A stretch of DNA of 64,000 nucleotides from Ditylenchus dipsaci (Eukaryota > Nematoda > Chromadorea > Rhabditida > Anguinidae). The translations under genes were made by a program, and so were the position numbers. The notes under the pieces were generated by a model, which was not told the origin of the DNA, did no database searches, and was given only the letters and a program-made list of their open reading frames with translations. Shown piece after piece: positions 21,777 through 34,160 of this stretch; positions within the stretch are counted from its first letter, which is position 1; every line of letters begins with the position of its first letter. The stretch spans positions 3,100,001-3,164,000 of the forward strand of contig SADC01001227.1 in NCBI GenBank assembly GCA_004194705.1. The letters run 5' to 3'.

Positions 21777-23236
21777 CTTGGATACAACCACATATATTAC
21801 CGGAATCTAGCCAGAAACCGAAAAATAAAAATGTATTACAACTGTGAAATTTCTAGTTTACGATAAATTCGATATTTATCAGCGTATAGCTATCGACTGT
21901 CCAAACTGATTCGGGGTGCTTTGGGTGTTCAATATTCGGCAGCTGCATGTTGATAACTGAGAAATTTCTAGTACGTTATTTCTGTATTAAGTAGCATGCC
22001 TGTCGCTGATATATATACTTAAAAGGTGGGCACCAATAAATTTAAATGATTGATTTCACACAATTTGGGGGTATCCAGAGTGTTTGTTAAATCGAGAGTC
22101 GACTGTACTTAATATCTGTGGGGTACTCAAAAGAAAATTCAAATTTTTTTTGAATTGACTTGTTACCTGCCTTTCGAAATGTTCCCATCGGGTACGGGTT
22201 GATAATACTGTGAATAATAAAAAAATCAGAAGAGAGAGACTTTTGGTCATTAATCAAATAGTCCAGAATTCAAAATGTCAAAACCAGTTGCTAAAACTAT
22301 GAAATTCGGTAATAAATTCTTGTAAAAAGTAGGTCTATTCGATCAATTATCGTTACCAAATAATTTCTAGAAGCAAAAAGACATAATAAAGAAATTTAAA
22401 CAAAATTCTAAAAAAAAAAGTTTCACGATTTCATTGATTCACTATTGTTTATACGCGTATTGCCATCAATAAATTTTAAAAATATCAAATTACTTAAAAT
22501 GCGCACATACAAATTAATGATTTTCTGTCAGGAAAGATACTTCAGGAATCAATATTTTTGTAATGGCTTCGGGATCTTTAAGAAAGAACTGGACTTTTAG
22601 AAATTGAGAATACTTTCTAATAAGACTAATTTCAGCTGGATCACTGACACTTCCCTTTGTAGTTTTTTGTTATGCTGGTGGCCAGGAATATTGTTTGCCC
22701 CAAATTTCAGCCAATTTTGACTTATTGCGAGTCAGTGTGATGATCCACTGTCTTTATTTTCTTCTTCTCATTGCCTTGGCTTTTGTTGATTGTTCCCGCA
22801 TATAACTGCTGCTGCTAGTTGTCTAGATGCTGCTATTTGACTGATTTTCTTTAGGATAACTTGAAAGGTGAGATTTTTTAAATTGTAGTTTGCTGGGTGA
22901 AGTTACCCAGATTATTGTTCTTATTTCAATAAAGGAGTACTTTTATCTCCCCACCCCCATATCTTTATAAACTTGTTAAAAAGCTCAAGAGACCAAGCCA
23001 TTTTATTTTTAGATACGAATTTTTTTCTACTTAAAAGTAATTATATGATAAAGTATATAAATATGTTTTGAGGTTTGTTTTGAGATTTGAAAATAAATGG
23101 TTTTCGCCTTAGTTTCAAACGGATTGACTGGTGGGGTTAAGGTTAATTGAGCATCGAGCATAAAGTAAATTTAGCCTTAACAAGCATCAAAAAATGTAGC
23201 ACTTTGGTTTGGTTGAGCATTGACACTCGGTCGGTC
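21777..23236. other. Intergenic AT-rich DNA
   Basis: Apart from a partial pogo-like end (22070-22107) I see nothing I can name. No ORF here has convincing coding character. Confidence 0.4.
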
Positions 23237-24580
23237 GTGTGTTAAGCTACGTTCACATACTGCGACTCGCCTCCGCCTCCGACTCCGACTACTACTTCGC
23301 CTCCGACTCCGACTACTTATGTGAACACTCGTGTTCACATACTCCGACTTCGACTTCGACTCCACCTCCGACTCCGCCTCCGACTACCTATGTGAACACG
23401 AGTGTTCACATACCCTCCTCCGCCTCCGACTGCGCCTCCGACTCCGCCTCCGACTACCTATGTGAACACGAGTGTTCACATACCCTCCTCCGCCTCCGAC
23501 TGCGCCTCCGACTCCGCCTCCGACTCTTGCGTGTTCACATACAGTAGTCGGAGTCGGAGGCGCGCCTCCGACTACTCGATTTTTGCATATCAACATGTTT
23601 GATTTTTTGTGTACTAAAAAAAATTTTTTTTGCATAGCTTTATATTCCTAAGGCCAAAATGGAGTGAGAAACCTAATTTTTTGATCTAAGCAGAGTTTTT
23701 TTGCGAGTCTTACGAGTAAACACAGCCATTTTTAAAATGAGTGCCACTTTCTCACCAAAACTATTCCAAACGTCCCCATAACCATAAATGATAAATCATC
23801 CGAAACTACCTTAAAGGTACAATGGAATAGCGGCAAAATTTCTTCCAGAATCTGGATTATTTGAGATAAGTTCAGAAAATTTCTGTGAGTTGAAATTTAT
23901 ACTGAACTAGGTGAGTTTTCTGATTGATGTACTCAGAGTGGCTATTTATCGACTCCTAGAAAATATTTTGATCTGATCTTAACGTATTCAGTTTCTGGAA
24001 AAGTTTGTTCAAAAATATATACGAGTTGAGTCTCGTCCGTTTAGTGGTAGGCTTTGGGTGGATTGAGGTGATGAAACTGTTAAAATTGGCGAATTAAACT
24101 TCAATTAGGTCAACAATTACTAAACCTTTAAGAAAAATCACGAGTAACTCGTGATCCAGAACTCTACTTGGGTGTCTAAAACAGTTGATCAGGTACAAAG
24201 TAATTTGGTCAAGCAACTCACTATTTTACACTTTTATCTGAAACTGTAATAATCCACTTGAATACGGCCCCAAATGCTTCCATAATAGCATTAAATTTTG
24301 TATATCTATTTAATAAAAACAAGTTAATATGAAAGTTAAGAAAAATGGAAAATTTTAAAAAATTTGGTGTAACACATACTGCGACTCCGACTCTGACTGC
24401 GACTCCATTGTGAACACAGGACCGAAAGCGGAGTCGGAGTTGCAGTGTGTTCACAATGGCGTCGGAGTCACATTATGTGAACAGTTGCACGAAATCGTAG
24501 TCGGAGGCGGAGGTGTTCACATACTCACGAGTAGTCGGAAGCGGAGGCGGAGTCGCAGTATGTGAACGTAGCTTTACACA
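23237..24580. mobile_element. Word element, word CCTCCGACTCCG
   Basis: The inverted ends are AGCTACGTTCACATACTGCG (23245) and its complement (24555-24574). The left side (23265-23575) carries many CCGCCTCCGACT words and three near-identical GTGAACACGAGTGTTCACAT palindromes; the right side (24371-24560) carries the reverse complement GGAGTCGGAGG. The middle 700 bp is unique AT-rich DNA. ORFs across the word arrays are artefacts. Confidence 0.75.
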
Positions 24581-24770
24581 CAGAGGTGAAGAAAGTCCGA
24601 GCGCAGACTGGTGAAGACAACAAAATATTATACCCCAGATGAGAAGAAATTACAAATATTTTTGCTTTCACCATGACATATTTTTTTTCGGCGTTAGCAT
24701 GATCACACATAGAGCCGAAATTTAAAATTTCAAATTAAAAGTTTTGTGGGTAACTAAATTCGATGATTAC

Positions 24771-24990
24771 CAAAATCAATCGAGTAGGTCAGAATCTCAA
24801 ACCACAATGGCCAAAAGTCACTGGAAATTTGTTTTCGGGGTTTGGCTAATGAGCGGCTAGACTTTTTGCAAAAAAGCGGTTACAGAATCGCATCAGAATC
24901 TTTGTCTGATGCACTCGATTCTCTCAGAATCTAACTCTGATCAATTTCAAACCATTTTGAACCACTCCAAACCAGCCATTAGGGTGTACC
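24771..24990. mobile_element. Half copy of the 1895-2660 foldback
   Basis: It shares GTCAGAATCTCAAACCACAA..GGCCAAAAGTC, the GCATCAGAATC step and the ACCACTCCAAACC centre, in diverged form. Confidence 0.5.
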
Positions 24991-25140
24991 AAAAATACTC
25001 GGAAAAATATTATCTTTAGCTTTCGAAAAAGATTTGACTTGGAGCTTTATCACTGCGCCATGCAACCACGTCTAAAAGTCTAAAGTGAATCTTTGACTAA
25101 ATGTTGAGAAATAGTAGTTTTCAGTCTCAATACACGCAAG

Positions 25141-26845
25141 ATGCATTCCGTGCATAACTACAGTGCACCTACAACTCCAAACCAGAATCAAGAGTTATCA
25201 GATGAGTATGTGTACAATTGCTATGAATCGGAGGAGTTCATCAAGTAAGCTTTTACAAAAACAGTACAACACAGTCGAAAGAATTTCGAGCTATTACTTT
25301 TGACGTCATTAAACTTTGATTTTATAGAAAATCTCTCTTATCAATCTTTTATTTTTCGCATTAGGTTGTAACCTCAAAATTTTCTGTCAAACGACCATCA
25401 ATTGACCCTGTGCAATTAAAAAATCGCTTCTTGCGATATTGACACACTTGGCGACTTATCTGTAACATGAATCAACTTATTACTCTTGATAAAAAATGCA
25501 TAAGCAGTCAAACGTGTAAACTGTATTTCTTTTAAATAGACCGACCTCTTCAAAATAAATTGCGAAATAATGCGACGTCCTATAATAGTCCGACCCCAAA
25601 AGGACCAAAATCAAAATAACCATAAATTTGCGCCACCTTTACTTAACCCTTACCTAATTTGTGGTTAAAATGCCTATAGTTTATGGATCCATAGCTAACG
25701 AGTGTATGGTAAACTGATTTATAGTTAACTGGCATATAGTTAACTGACCTTCGGTAAACGATCTATAGTAATCTGATTCATAGTTAATTGAGATATAGTT
25801 AACGAATCTATAGTAATCTGATCTATAGTTAACTGACATATAGTTAATGGCATATGGTAGACTAGTCCATAGTTATTGTGATCAATTATTGTTATTGTTA
25901 ACCGACGCATAGTTAAACAATGATATCAAATCAAGAATTTGATGTAGCTTGAAAAAGCCTTTGTCAATTGTTTTGTACTTCCTTTTTGCAACAAAAAAAA
26001 TTAGAACTATACGCTAATTTAATTTTATTTTAAATAAGAATATAGTTTTGTGAAAAATTCCAATAAAAATTTAAATAAGTCCACAATAGCATTGGCCAAA
26101 TTTCAGGTTTCAATACACGGTAAAATTTTGAAATTTTTTTTGTATATCTTCTTTGAACTAGAGAGTAAAAAAGGTAGAAATTGTGCTTTTTAGGTGGATG
26201 ACTTGCTATTGGCAGCAAGTACAGCGAGCACAGTCTTCAACTTCCTGGTCCTTTATTGCGCCTTTAAGCTGTTTGGAAGAAGTGGTAATATTTGTATTTC
26301 GTTCTGATTTCAGTTTTTATGTGACTAGAGATCTTTATTTGAAATAAGTTTTTTGTATTAAAAAGATCCTTGTTTTTTCTGTGTGCGTGCGTTGACTAGA
26401 GCTTCCAAATTTTCAAGCGACGGTCGAATGGCATACATAAGTTACATTTTTTTCTACCGTTCGAAGCTTCAAAACGCCTTTTAATGCTTGAAAAGCAATT
26501 TGGCTATGGCCAAAAAGTTTAAGCCAAATTCAGTTAAAAGGCGAGAATTAGAATAGAAAAAATTATGTAAAAATCATACAGCAAATTACAAAACACTCTG
26601 TAGAAAAGTATATTCTTTTTGAAATCAGATTTACATGCTTTTAATTCGCTTACTTATTTGTTGACTCTTCTTGCAGGCGACACCATGCACTTATTTATCG
26701 TGAATATGACGTTAGGAGATCTTCTACTTACAGGTTCCTATTGAAAAATTGTCAAAATTCAGCGAAATGCTTGTTCAGTGTTTTGCCATCCCAATGAGGT
26801 ATTGACCAGGAAACACAAGTATTGCAGCATCTTCATCTGTGTGCT
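25141..26845 (+). CDS. Rhodopsin-like GPCR, 5' part only
   Basis: Exons seen: 25141-25244 (ATG; acidic N-terminus), 26194-26284, 26677-26733 and 26763-26845, all with GT..AG borders. Exon 2 encodes TM1 with the class A Asn (TASTVFNFLVLYCAFK). Exon 3 encodes TM2 with the L..xD motif (FIVNMTLGDLLLT). Exon 4 carries the Cys at the start of TM3 (KYCSIFICVL). Exon 2 starts in phase 0 but exon 1 ends in phase 2, so another exon may lie between them. Exon 4 needs one base removed, most simply from the CCC at about 26791-26793. No TM4-TM7 exons were found downstream before the satellites. It is therefore either a truncated gene or one whose 3' exons lie far away. The role would be ligand sensing at the cell surface. 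Confidence 0.65.
25680..25915. repeat. Degenerate 15-16-bp minisatellite
   Basis: The unit is close to ATAGTTAACTGATCT, with variants such as ATATAGTTAACTGACC. It lies in the first intron of the GPCR. Confidence 0.75.
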
Positions 26846-26969
26846 GTAAGTGAAACAAAGCATTTTGATTTATGATTCAAAGTTTTTAGAGGAAAACATT
26901 GTTCAAGTATAAAAAGTTAACCCTAGCCACGATAAAAAACGTAAAAGATAAAAATAGGCTGAAACAAGT

Positions 26970-27161
26970 TACAGTCGACTCCGATTTGTGTACACCCTGG
27001 GGACACCCCGGATCCAGGTGTACATTAAATCGAGTGTACACTAAATCGGGGGTTCATTCTAGTCATTTTAATTAACCGCCGGCCAAAATGATTTAATCCA
27101 GATGTACACTAAACCGAGGTGTACACTAAATCCGGTGTACAAAAATCGAGAGTCTAATGTA
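26970..27161. mobile_element. Pogo-like MITE
   Basis: The ends are TACAGTCGACTCCGATTTGT and AAATCGAGAGTCTAATGTA. Internal GTGTACACTAAATCG motifs occur in several copies. It is the same end type as 21593-21776. Confidence 0.65.
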
Positions 27162-28099
27162 AAATCCATCTATTTTCATTTTTTCAAAAATCTGAAGAAG
27201 GATTTGCAAAATTAAATTATGGCAACTTTACTTTAAATTACGAACTTCAGACTACAACATTTGAATTATAGCAAGAGGTGCTCATCGTGACGCATATAAA
27301 TTTTCGTACATGCTGATATCTTAGTCAATATTCTTTTTAAAAACACTACAGTCAACGCTTATTATAGCAAAACCAAAGAATATCTTCAGGCTAGTCGAGA
27401 GAGTTCATCACAGAGAAATCGAGTTTTCAGGCCAAATGTACAAAACCATACATTTTCACTAATTTTCGAAGTAAACACATGACATATTCCTGTTTTAAAC
27501 GAGTAAACAAAAAGTTTGTGGCAGGTTGTCAGTCATATTTCTTTTATCAATTTCTGAATCATATCTTTTATATGTTTACAGGATGACAAAATAAAAATTA
27601 GTGCGAAAAAAGAAAACCATACAAATCAATTTTACAAAGTGATTTTCGAACGTTACTTTTATTTTATCCAATCCTCTCACTCCTAATATTCTTAGCGTTT
27701 TTGAGACTCATCAGGAAGTTGAAAAAGGTTGAGACTATAAGCTTCTAGAGTCTCTTTTCAAACCCCGTAACTGTCAGAGCAGGAAAAAACTACATAACGG
27801 GAGTTGGAAAATTTATGCTTCAAGACAAAATTTCATGCGGCGAGGAGATTCCTGAAAATTTTGAAAACCGACCAGGCGAGGGGTCACGTACACTAACCTT
27901 TTAAGAATGCAAAATGTTTTATGTGAAGGCTCTATGTCATTCGAAGTCCTATATCACCTTTATCGCATAATCAAAAAAATTTATCTACTTCATTGAACAG
28001 ACTCTAGTCCTTTTTTTTAAACAATGACTTTTCTCCGAAATTCGTTTTCAGATGTAAAAAAAGTTCTTTGAATTAGTCTTTGTGGATGATAAATGCTAA
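27162..28099. other. No gene recognised
   Basis: AT-rich DNA with a partial pogo-like end near 27350-27420 (ACAGTCAACGCTTATTATAG). Expected later GPCR exons were not found here. Confidence 0.4.
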
Positions 28100-29108
28100 A
28101 ATTTACCTAGTTGCAGTGCATTAACAATGTTAGTCTTGTGTTAACCCAACATAATAGATTGATGACTACCAGCATTTACCTTTAACTGAGATCTAGTTGT
28201 ACTGGTGCTAACATTGACCTAGTTGTAGTGGTATTAACAATGTTAGTCTTGTGTTAACCCAACAAAATAGATTGATGACTACCAGCATCTACCTTTAACT
28301 AAGATCTAGTTGTACTGGTGCTAACATTGACCTAGTTGTAGTGGTATTAACAATGTTAGTCTTGTGTTAACCCAACATAATAGATTGATGACTACCAGCA
28401 TTTACCTTTAACTGAAATCTAGTTGTACTGGTGCTAAAATTGACCTAGTTGTAGTGGTATTAACAATGTTAGTCATGTGTTACCCAACATAATAGATTGA
28501 TGACTACCAGCATTTACCTTTAACTGAAATCTAGTTGTACTGGTGCTAAAATTGACCTAGTTGTAGTGGTATTAACGATGTTAGTCTTGTGTTAACCCAA
28601 CATAATAGATTGATGACTATCAGCATTTACCTTTAACTGAAATCTAGTTGTACTGGTGCTAACATTGACCTAGTTGTAGTGGTATTAACAATGTTAGTCA
28701 TGTGTTAACCCAACATAATAGATTGATGACTATCAGCATTTACCTTTAACTGAAATCTAGTTGTACTGGTGCTAACATTGACCTAGTTGTAGTGGTATTA
28801 ACAATGTTAGTCATGTGTTAACTCCAACATAATAGATTGATGACTATCAGCATTTACCTTTAACTGAAATCTAGTTGTACTGGTGCTAACATTGACCTAG
28901 TTGTAGTGGTATTAACAATGTTAGTCAGTGTTAACCCAACATAATAGATTGATGACTACCAGCATTTACCTTTAACTGAAATCTAGTTGTACTGGTGCAA
29001 ATTGACCTAGTTGTAGTGGTATTAACAATGTAGTCATGTGTTAACCAACATAATAGATTGATGACTACAGCATTTACCTTTAACTGAAATCTAGTTGTAC
29101 TGGTGCTA
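28100..29108. repeat. 113-bp satellite, about 9 copies
   Basis: The unit runs from CTAGTTGTAGTGGTATTAAC to the next such site every 112-113 bp (28216, 28329, 28442, 28554 and so on). The unit itself holds two related 25-bp halves: CTAGTTGTACTGGTGCTAAC and CTAGTTGTAGTGGTATTAAC. Copies are over 95% alike by eye. Single-base losses gather in the last copies. Confidence 0.95.
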
Positions 29109-29588
29109 AGTTATTGGGTCACGAAAGGTTGTTACGGTGGTGACTTATATGACTAATGAATGAGTTATTGGGTCACGAAGGTTGTTACGGTGTGACATTA
29201 TATGACTAATGGATGATATTGGGTCACGAAGGTTGTTACAGTGGTGACATTATATGACTAAGGATGAGTTTATTGGGTCACGAAGGTTGTTACGGTGGTG
29301 ACATTATATGACTTTGGATGAGTTATTGGGTCACGAAGGTTTTTACGGTGGTGACATTATATGACTAATGGACAAGTTATGGGTCACGAAGGTTGTTACG
29401 GTGGTGACATTATATGACTAATGGATGAGTTATTGGGTCACGAAGGTTGTTACGGTGGTGACATTATATGACTAATGGATGAGTTATTGGATCACGAAGG
29501 TTGTTACGGTGGTGACATTATATGACTAATGGATGAGTTATTGGGTCACGAAGGTTGTTACGGTGGTGACATTATATGACTAATGGAT
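29109..29588. repeat. 54-bp satellite, about 9 copies
   Basis: The unit GAGTTATTGGGTCACGAAGG..ATGACTAATGGAT repeats every 52-54 bp and directly abuts the 113-bp array. The first copies carry several single-base deletions in short homopolymers; the later ones are clean. Confidence 0.95.
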
Positions 29589-29734
29589 ATACAATTTGGC
29601 TAAACCTAAAATTTTCAGGTTGTAACAGAGGTATACTCTTCCAGGGTGGATACAAGTGGTTTTCCTACTCATTCTGAGGTTAATGAATCGCTAGAAAATT
29701 ATTTTACTGGCATAAGTAGCAAAGAAGAAGATTG

Positions 29735-29960
29735 CACCCACCGGGATTTGAACCTATAACCTCGGAGATTCAGAGGATGAATTTAGCGGAGGATGAATTC
29801 ATTGCTGGATATACTTACCGGATGAATTTACCGAGGATGAAATTGTTCAAGGATGAACTTATCGAAAATGAATCCATCTACAGCCATTCTGGCGCACTAA
29901 TTACGGCGCACTAATTACCGGCGCACTAATTACCCATAACTGATAGTAATCGATACTAAG
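29735..29960. repeat. GGATGAATT words, 15-bp triplet and a tRNA-like T-arm
   Basis: On the minus strand GGTTCAAATCCCGGTGGGTG resembles a tRNA 3' half. It is followed by GGATGAATTTA-type words and three copies of GCGCACTAATTAC (29891-29935). The short ORF is repeat-driven. Confidence 0.5.
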
Positions 29961-29970
29961 GCCACCTGGA

Positions 29971-30125
29971 GGCAACCGGACATTTAGCATAATTTGTGCA
30001 ATTTGTCCGCGGACATTTAGCATAATTTTTCGCTATGATTCGGTTGTTTTGCCCGAATCATACCGAAAAATTATGCTAAATGTCCGCGGACAAATTGCAC
30101 AAATTATGCTAAATGTCCGGTTGCC
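29971..30125. mobile_element. GGCAACC palindromic element (8-9-bp TSD)
   Basis: A 155-bp palindrome, the same length and plan as 1092-1246. The ends are GGCAACCGGACA and TGTCCGGTTGCC, the arms are palindromic around GTCCGCGGAC, and the loop is GATTCGGTTGTTTTGCCCGAA. It is flanked by CACCTGGA (29963-29970, 30126-30133). Confidence 0.85.
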
Positions 30126-31649
30126 CACCTGGAACCTGATCTCAACGGATTTGACCTTCCGGAATCTGAAATTTTGGATTCAGCCAAAAGTAAATAACAA
30201 GTACTACATCCTACACTCAACCTTGTTCATACCAAAACAGCTATTTGGATTGCAGAAACCCTAGTTCTCGATTAGTTTCAGACCGCGTAGTACTTTGTGT
30301 TGTTACTTGGGTGGTAGTCTAAAACACGTGGTATTTAGGTGATTGTACGAGGGAGAAGCACTCAGGTGATAGCATTTGGCAGTTCCTACATATTGGCGTG
30401 CAAATGTAAGTGAATATGTAAGTCAATGGCGATTTTGACGGACTTCATTTACTCAAATTTGGACGAATTGCAATTTGGACGAATTGTCTTTGGACGAACT
30501 GCATTTTGGACGAAGTGCCATGGCACTATGTTTATATTGTATAATTTTCAATTTCCCAACTTTACATTACGACAAATTTGAGTGATCGATTGCAATATCC
30601 ATCTTGCAGAATCAGAGTCTCTCAGTCCTAATATGGTATGTTCTATTGCAATCTTCATGTGGTTAGTGAAAATTTAAAAACATTTCAACTGAATTGTTTG
30701 TGCCTTCGTTGGCTCACGTGCATTTGTCTTCTATTGGGTACAAGTAAAGGAAACAATTGTATGACCAGCAGAAGTCTTCCACCCGCTACTCCATTTTCAA
30801 TTAATCACCATCTTTTCCCTAATCAAATGTGAAGTGGTTGAACACTGAAATTGGGTCTTCTTTCCATGAAACTTCTCTTTGGATTGATCAATGAGGGCTT
30901 GGTGAATCATTTATCCATCCCAAAATACATTTATTTCCGCTACTAAAATAGGATTTGGAAAACAGTTTAATATCTAAATTTAGTATGGTGTTGTTATTGT
31001 GTGTTTTAGGACTGGTTTAGTCGAGGGACAAAGAGCAAAGTCTTCTTCTTTTTTTAGGGGCAAGTCATAAAATGATAATTAATTAGTTGAGGGGTGGAAA
31101 CAGGTGCATGTTGTTGTGTTTGTTAGACCACCTACTCATGATTACTGTGTCTTTTTTTGTGTTGTTTTGATTGTTGAAAAAGTTTTTTCAGATTTGTTAG
31201 AGGAAGGGGCTTTTGTTCGGAGAGTAAAATAATAAATGCATTAATCATTTTAAAATAGGGTGGAGATAAATGCGGAAAAATAATTGTTAGAGGAGCAATG
31301 AAAATGCGGTAAAAATGGTTCCGAAGCGACCATCTAAATCTTTATACATTCAATTCTCGCTAATCCGTCACGGGCTAATCCGTTACGCGAGCATAAAATT
31401 TAAGTTTTCGGTCTGCTTAACTGAGCACTGAAAATATGTCGTGTTTCGCTATTTAAGTTCGCAACCAAAAGGACAGTCTTATTTATGAGCTCTGGTGAGC
31501 ACTAAAAAATGTTTATATTTTGATGGTGAATAATAGGGTACGATTTGGTCGATTTTTTTAGATGGATCGGTTAAAAATCCCGGTTTTCCAAGACAAATTT
31601 TCAATTCGGGGTTTTTTTAATTTCTTTCAGTCGGCTAACTAGCTTGTAC
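30126..31649. other. Intergenic DNA with a small word cluster
   Basis: Five copies of TTTGGACGAATTGC lie at 30455-30530. A partial pogo-like end (CTAATCCGTCACGGGCTAATCC) lies near 31355. The rest shows nothing I can name. Confidence 0.45.
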
Positions 31650-32036
31650 ATGGTTTATTTCTTCTGGGTTATCCGGAACCCGGTTACATGAACCCTGGAA
31701 TAGTTCTAGTGGCGTAACTACCGTATTTTCTCCATTAAGGCACCCGGGTTCATTATTTTTCAACCCTTCAAAAATGTTGAAATTGTAAATCAAAAATAGC
31801 CCTAACTCTGAAATTCTAGTCGAAAAATCGAGGGGGTTTCATTATTAGAGAGGGGTTCATTAATTGAAAAAATACGGTATATGCAAAAAGCTGATCCATT
31901 TGAAAAAATTGTGGATACAGTTGCTGAACTCTATAGTCTAAAATAAGTTATGAATATGTCATGATGTTCGTTATAAAGTTTAATAAAAAATATTTGTAAT
32001 TTTTGGACCGGGTTCCGAATAACCCGGAAGAACCAT
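31650..32036. mobile_element. GGGTTATCCGGAACCCGG foldback
   Basis: The inverted ends are CTTCTGGGTTATCCGGAACC (31658) and GGTTCCGAATAACCCGGAAG (about 32010). It is interrupted by the ACCGTATTT element at 31723-31876. Confidence 0.65.
31723..31876. mobile_element. ACCGTATTT-ended element, copy word GGGTTCATT
   Basis: The ends are TACCGTATTTTCTCCATTAA and AAAAAATACGGTA. The word GGGTTCATTA on the left is matched by GGTTTCATTATTAG and GGGGTTCATTAATT on the right. This is a shortened interior copy. Confidence 0.75.
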
Positions 32037-32123
32037 GAGTCATTCTCAGAGATAATATTGTTGGTTTATTAACCCAATTTTAGGCGATTGCAATCGAGAC
32101 ATAACTAATTTCGGTTCTCAGGG

Positions 32124-32547
32124 TGCACTCAAAGCTCTATATAATGCTAATCCCAAAAAGTTCGTTCCCGCCTACGGTCGGACGCTTTTTTAATCTGATT
32201 TTTGAAGTATTTTGCAAGTTCTGTTTTTACAGTTTAGTCCCAAATATCGCAACGATTCCAATTTCGCCGAACATTTTTTAGAAGGACGAGATTTTTTAAA
32301 AGCAAAGATCCTATATAACGTTCACCTATTTTTCAAAAAGATGAACGTTATATAGGGTTTTTGCTTTTTTGGAAAAAGTATTATAGGTTTCTGAAAAACA
32401 ATCGGCAAAATCGGAATCCTTACTATATTCGGGATCAGACTATAATAACAGAATTAGCAAAATACTTCAAAAATAAAATTAAAAAAAGTCAGACCCATAG
32501 GCTGGAACGCACTTTTTGGGTGAGCGTTATATAGAGCTTTGACTGTA
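32124..32547. mobile_element. CTCTATATAACGC-ended MITE
   Basis: Left TGCACTCAAAGCTCTATATA and right TATATAGAGCTTTGACTGTA are inverted. Inner ATATAACGTTCACC is also repeated inversely around 32315-32350. The ends resemble pogo/mariner MITEs. Confidence 0.65.
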
Positions 32548-33931
32548 TTGGCTCGGATCGAACTTCGGTCCCTCGTTTCTGAATCTTCGTCTGCTTAAAA
32601 TTTTCATGTATCGAATAACTCTGCTCACATATGGCCATTTAAAACATAAGGTTTTTACAAAAATTACAAAAAACTGATTGTGAGCGACTGCTATCAGAAT
32701 TTTGATCTTTAACTTTTCTCCATAATTTATGTTTTATTAGTCTGAGTACTTTGGGTTCTTCGCTCTAAGAATACAAACTGCTACCCCAAGAGTGGAGATG
32801 AGTAGGGAAGAAGAAGAGTACTGTTCTTTGCACATGTTTTGCCAATGAAACTCAAAAACAGCAACCTCTAATCCCCGTTTACCAATTAAACCATCTGTTT
32901 GCAACCTGTAGCCATTTCCAGCCGATTAAACACGTTCTTTAGTTCAAGATCAGAAAACAAACAGAAAGGTTGCAGAACGGGTAATTGAGCACAAATTTAC
33001 AGTTTAGAACGATCACATGCAGTTAATTCAATTATTTATTTTCCTCGCTATCAAATTTAGCATGTGGACTTTCACGTGAACTTCTGCATGGAACACATGG
33101 AGAGAGGAGAGGAAAAGCAGGTGTCACTAGCAATAGCTAGCAGCTTACTCCAGTCGTCTGGCTAAGCAGATAATAGCAAAGCCACTGACTATGGCATTCC
33201 TTTTTTCAGATCCTGCCCATAACACTTTTTAAATTCCGTTGCCTTATTTTTACTCTTTTTTCTTAATAAATCAAATTGTTAGATGGCATTCAAATCCTCA
33301 CTCATTTTGATTCAGTAGTTTTCGATATATCAAATTCAGTATTTCAGACTTACACCGATAAATTTCATAGTCGCAAATCTATAAACAGTAAGCTTTTGTG
33401 TTTTCCTTTCCACTTTTGTGATATTTTTTGAATGCACGCCTTTTATATTTTATTAATTTTTCTCTGTTTGGTACATGTTTTTGATTTTCGGTCCTAAGCG
33501 CAAGTAGGCCCAAGCACGTTTGGACTCAAATACTTCCAAATCTGAAAAAAAATAAAGTGCAACTTATCTTGTAAATATGAGAGAAATCACTATGCGACTG
33601 CATAAATTTTACACCAAGTTTTTTGTAATCTTGCTCAGGTTTCGACAAATGGGCCCGAAAAGGGCACATTGAGGGCACATCGTATTTTGGGCACATTTTA
33701 CCTTTTTAGAACACATATTTTTGTCAAGTGTGAAAATAATAAAAAGGGCGAATTCGAACCCTGATCCTGCTATAAATTCACGAAATTTATCAAAACTTGT
33801 GGGTTCAATTTTGCTTAGCAATCCTGACTTTTTTCGGAATAACTCGGCTCTGCCGTGAACATCGGTATAAACATCGACAAGATAGCAAAATGTCTGAAAA
33901 TCCCTTAGATTCACAAGGCAAATTAAATATT
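32548..33931. other. No gene recognised
   Basis: AT-rich DNA. Small ORFs at 33609-33914 lack splice or coding support. GGGCACATTGAGGGCACAT near 33660 looks like a decayed repeat. Confidence 0.4.
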
Positions 33932-34160
33932 AAAAGGGCATGATCGTGCCCGATGGGGAGAAAAAGCGCGAACCAGCAGTTCTTTTCTTTCTCGATAAAT
34001 TTTCACATTCGTTCTCGTCTAGATTTTTTAAGTTTTCTGTCTAGTTTTTAAAAGCAGTATAAGGTCGTCTATACCAGATTTGACGCAGAACGAGTGAAAA
34101 ATGGGACGATGCGAAAAAAACTGCTGGTTCGCGCCTTAACGCACGGGCATGCCCCTTTAA
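33932..34160. mobile_element. GGGCATGCC-ended element
   Basis: Left AAAAGGGCATGATCGTGCCC and right GCACGGGCATGCCCCTTTAA are inverted, as are inner GCGCGAACCAGCAGTT and AACTGCTGGTTCGCGC. Confidence 0.75.

Noticed and set aside
23177..23635. Overlapping Ser/Arg/Pro-rich ORFs on both strands
   Set aside because: They are translations of the CCTCCGACTCCG word array and exist in several frames at once.
28100..29588. Possible CRISPR-like array
   Set aside because: Units are contiguous 113-bp and 54-bp tandem repeats without unique spacers, and the genome is eukaryotic.
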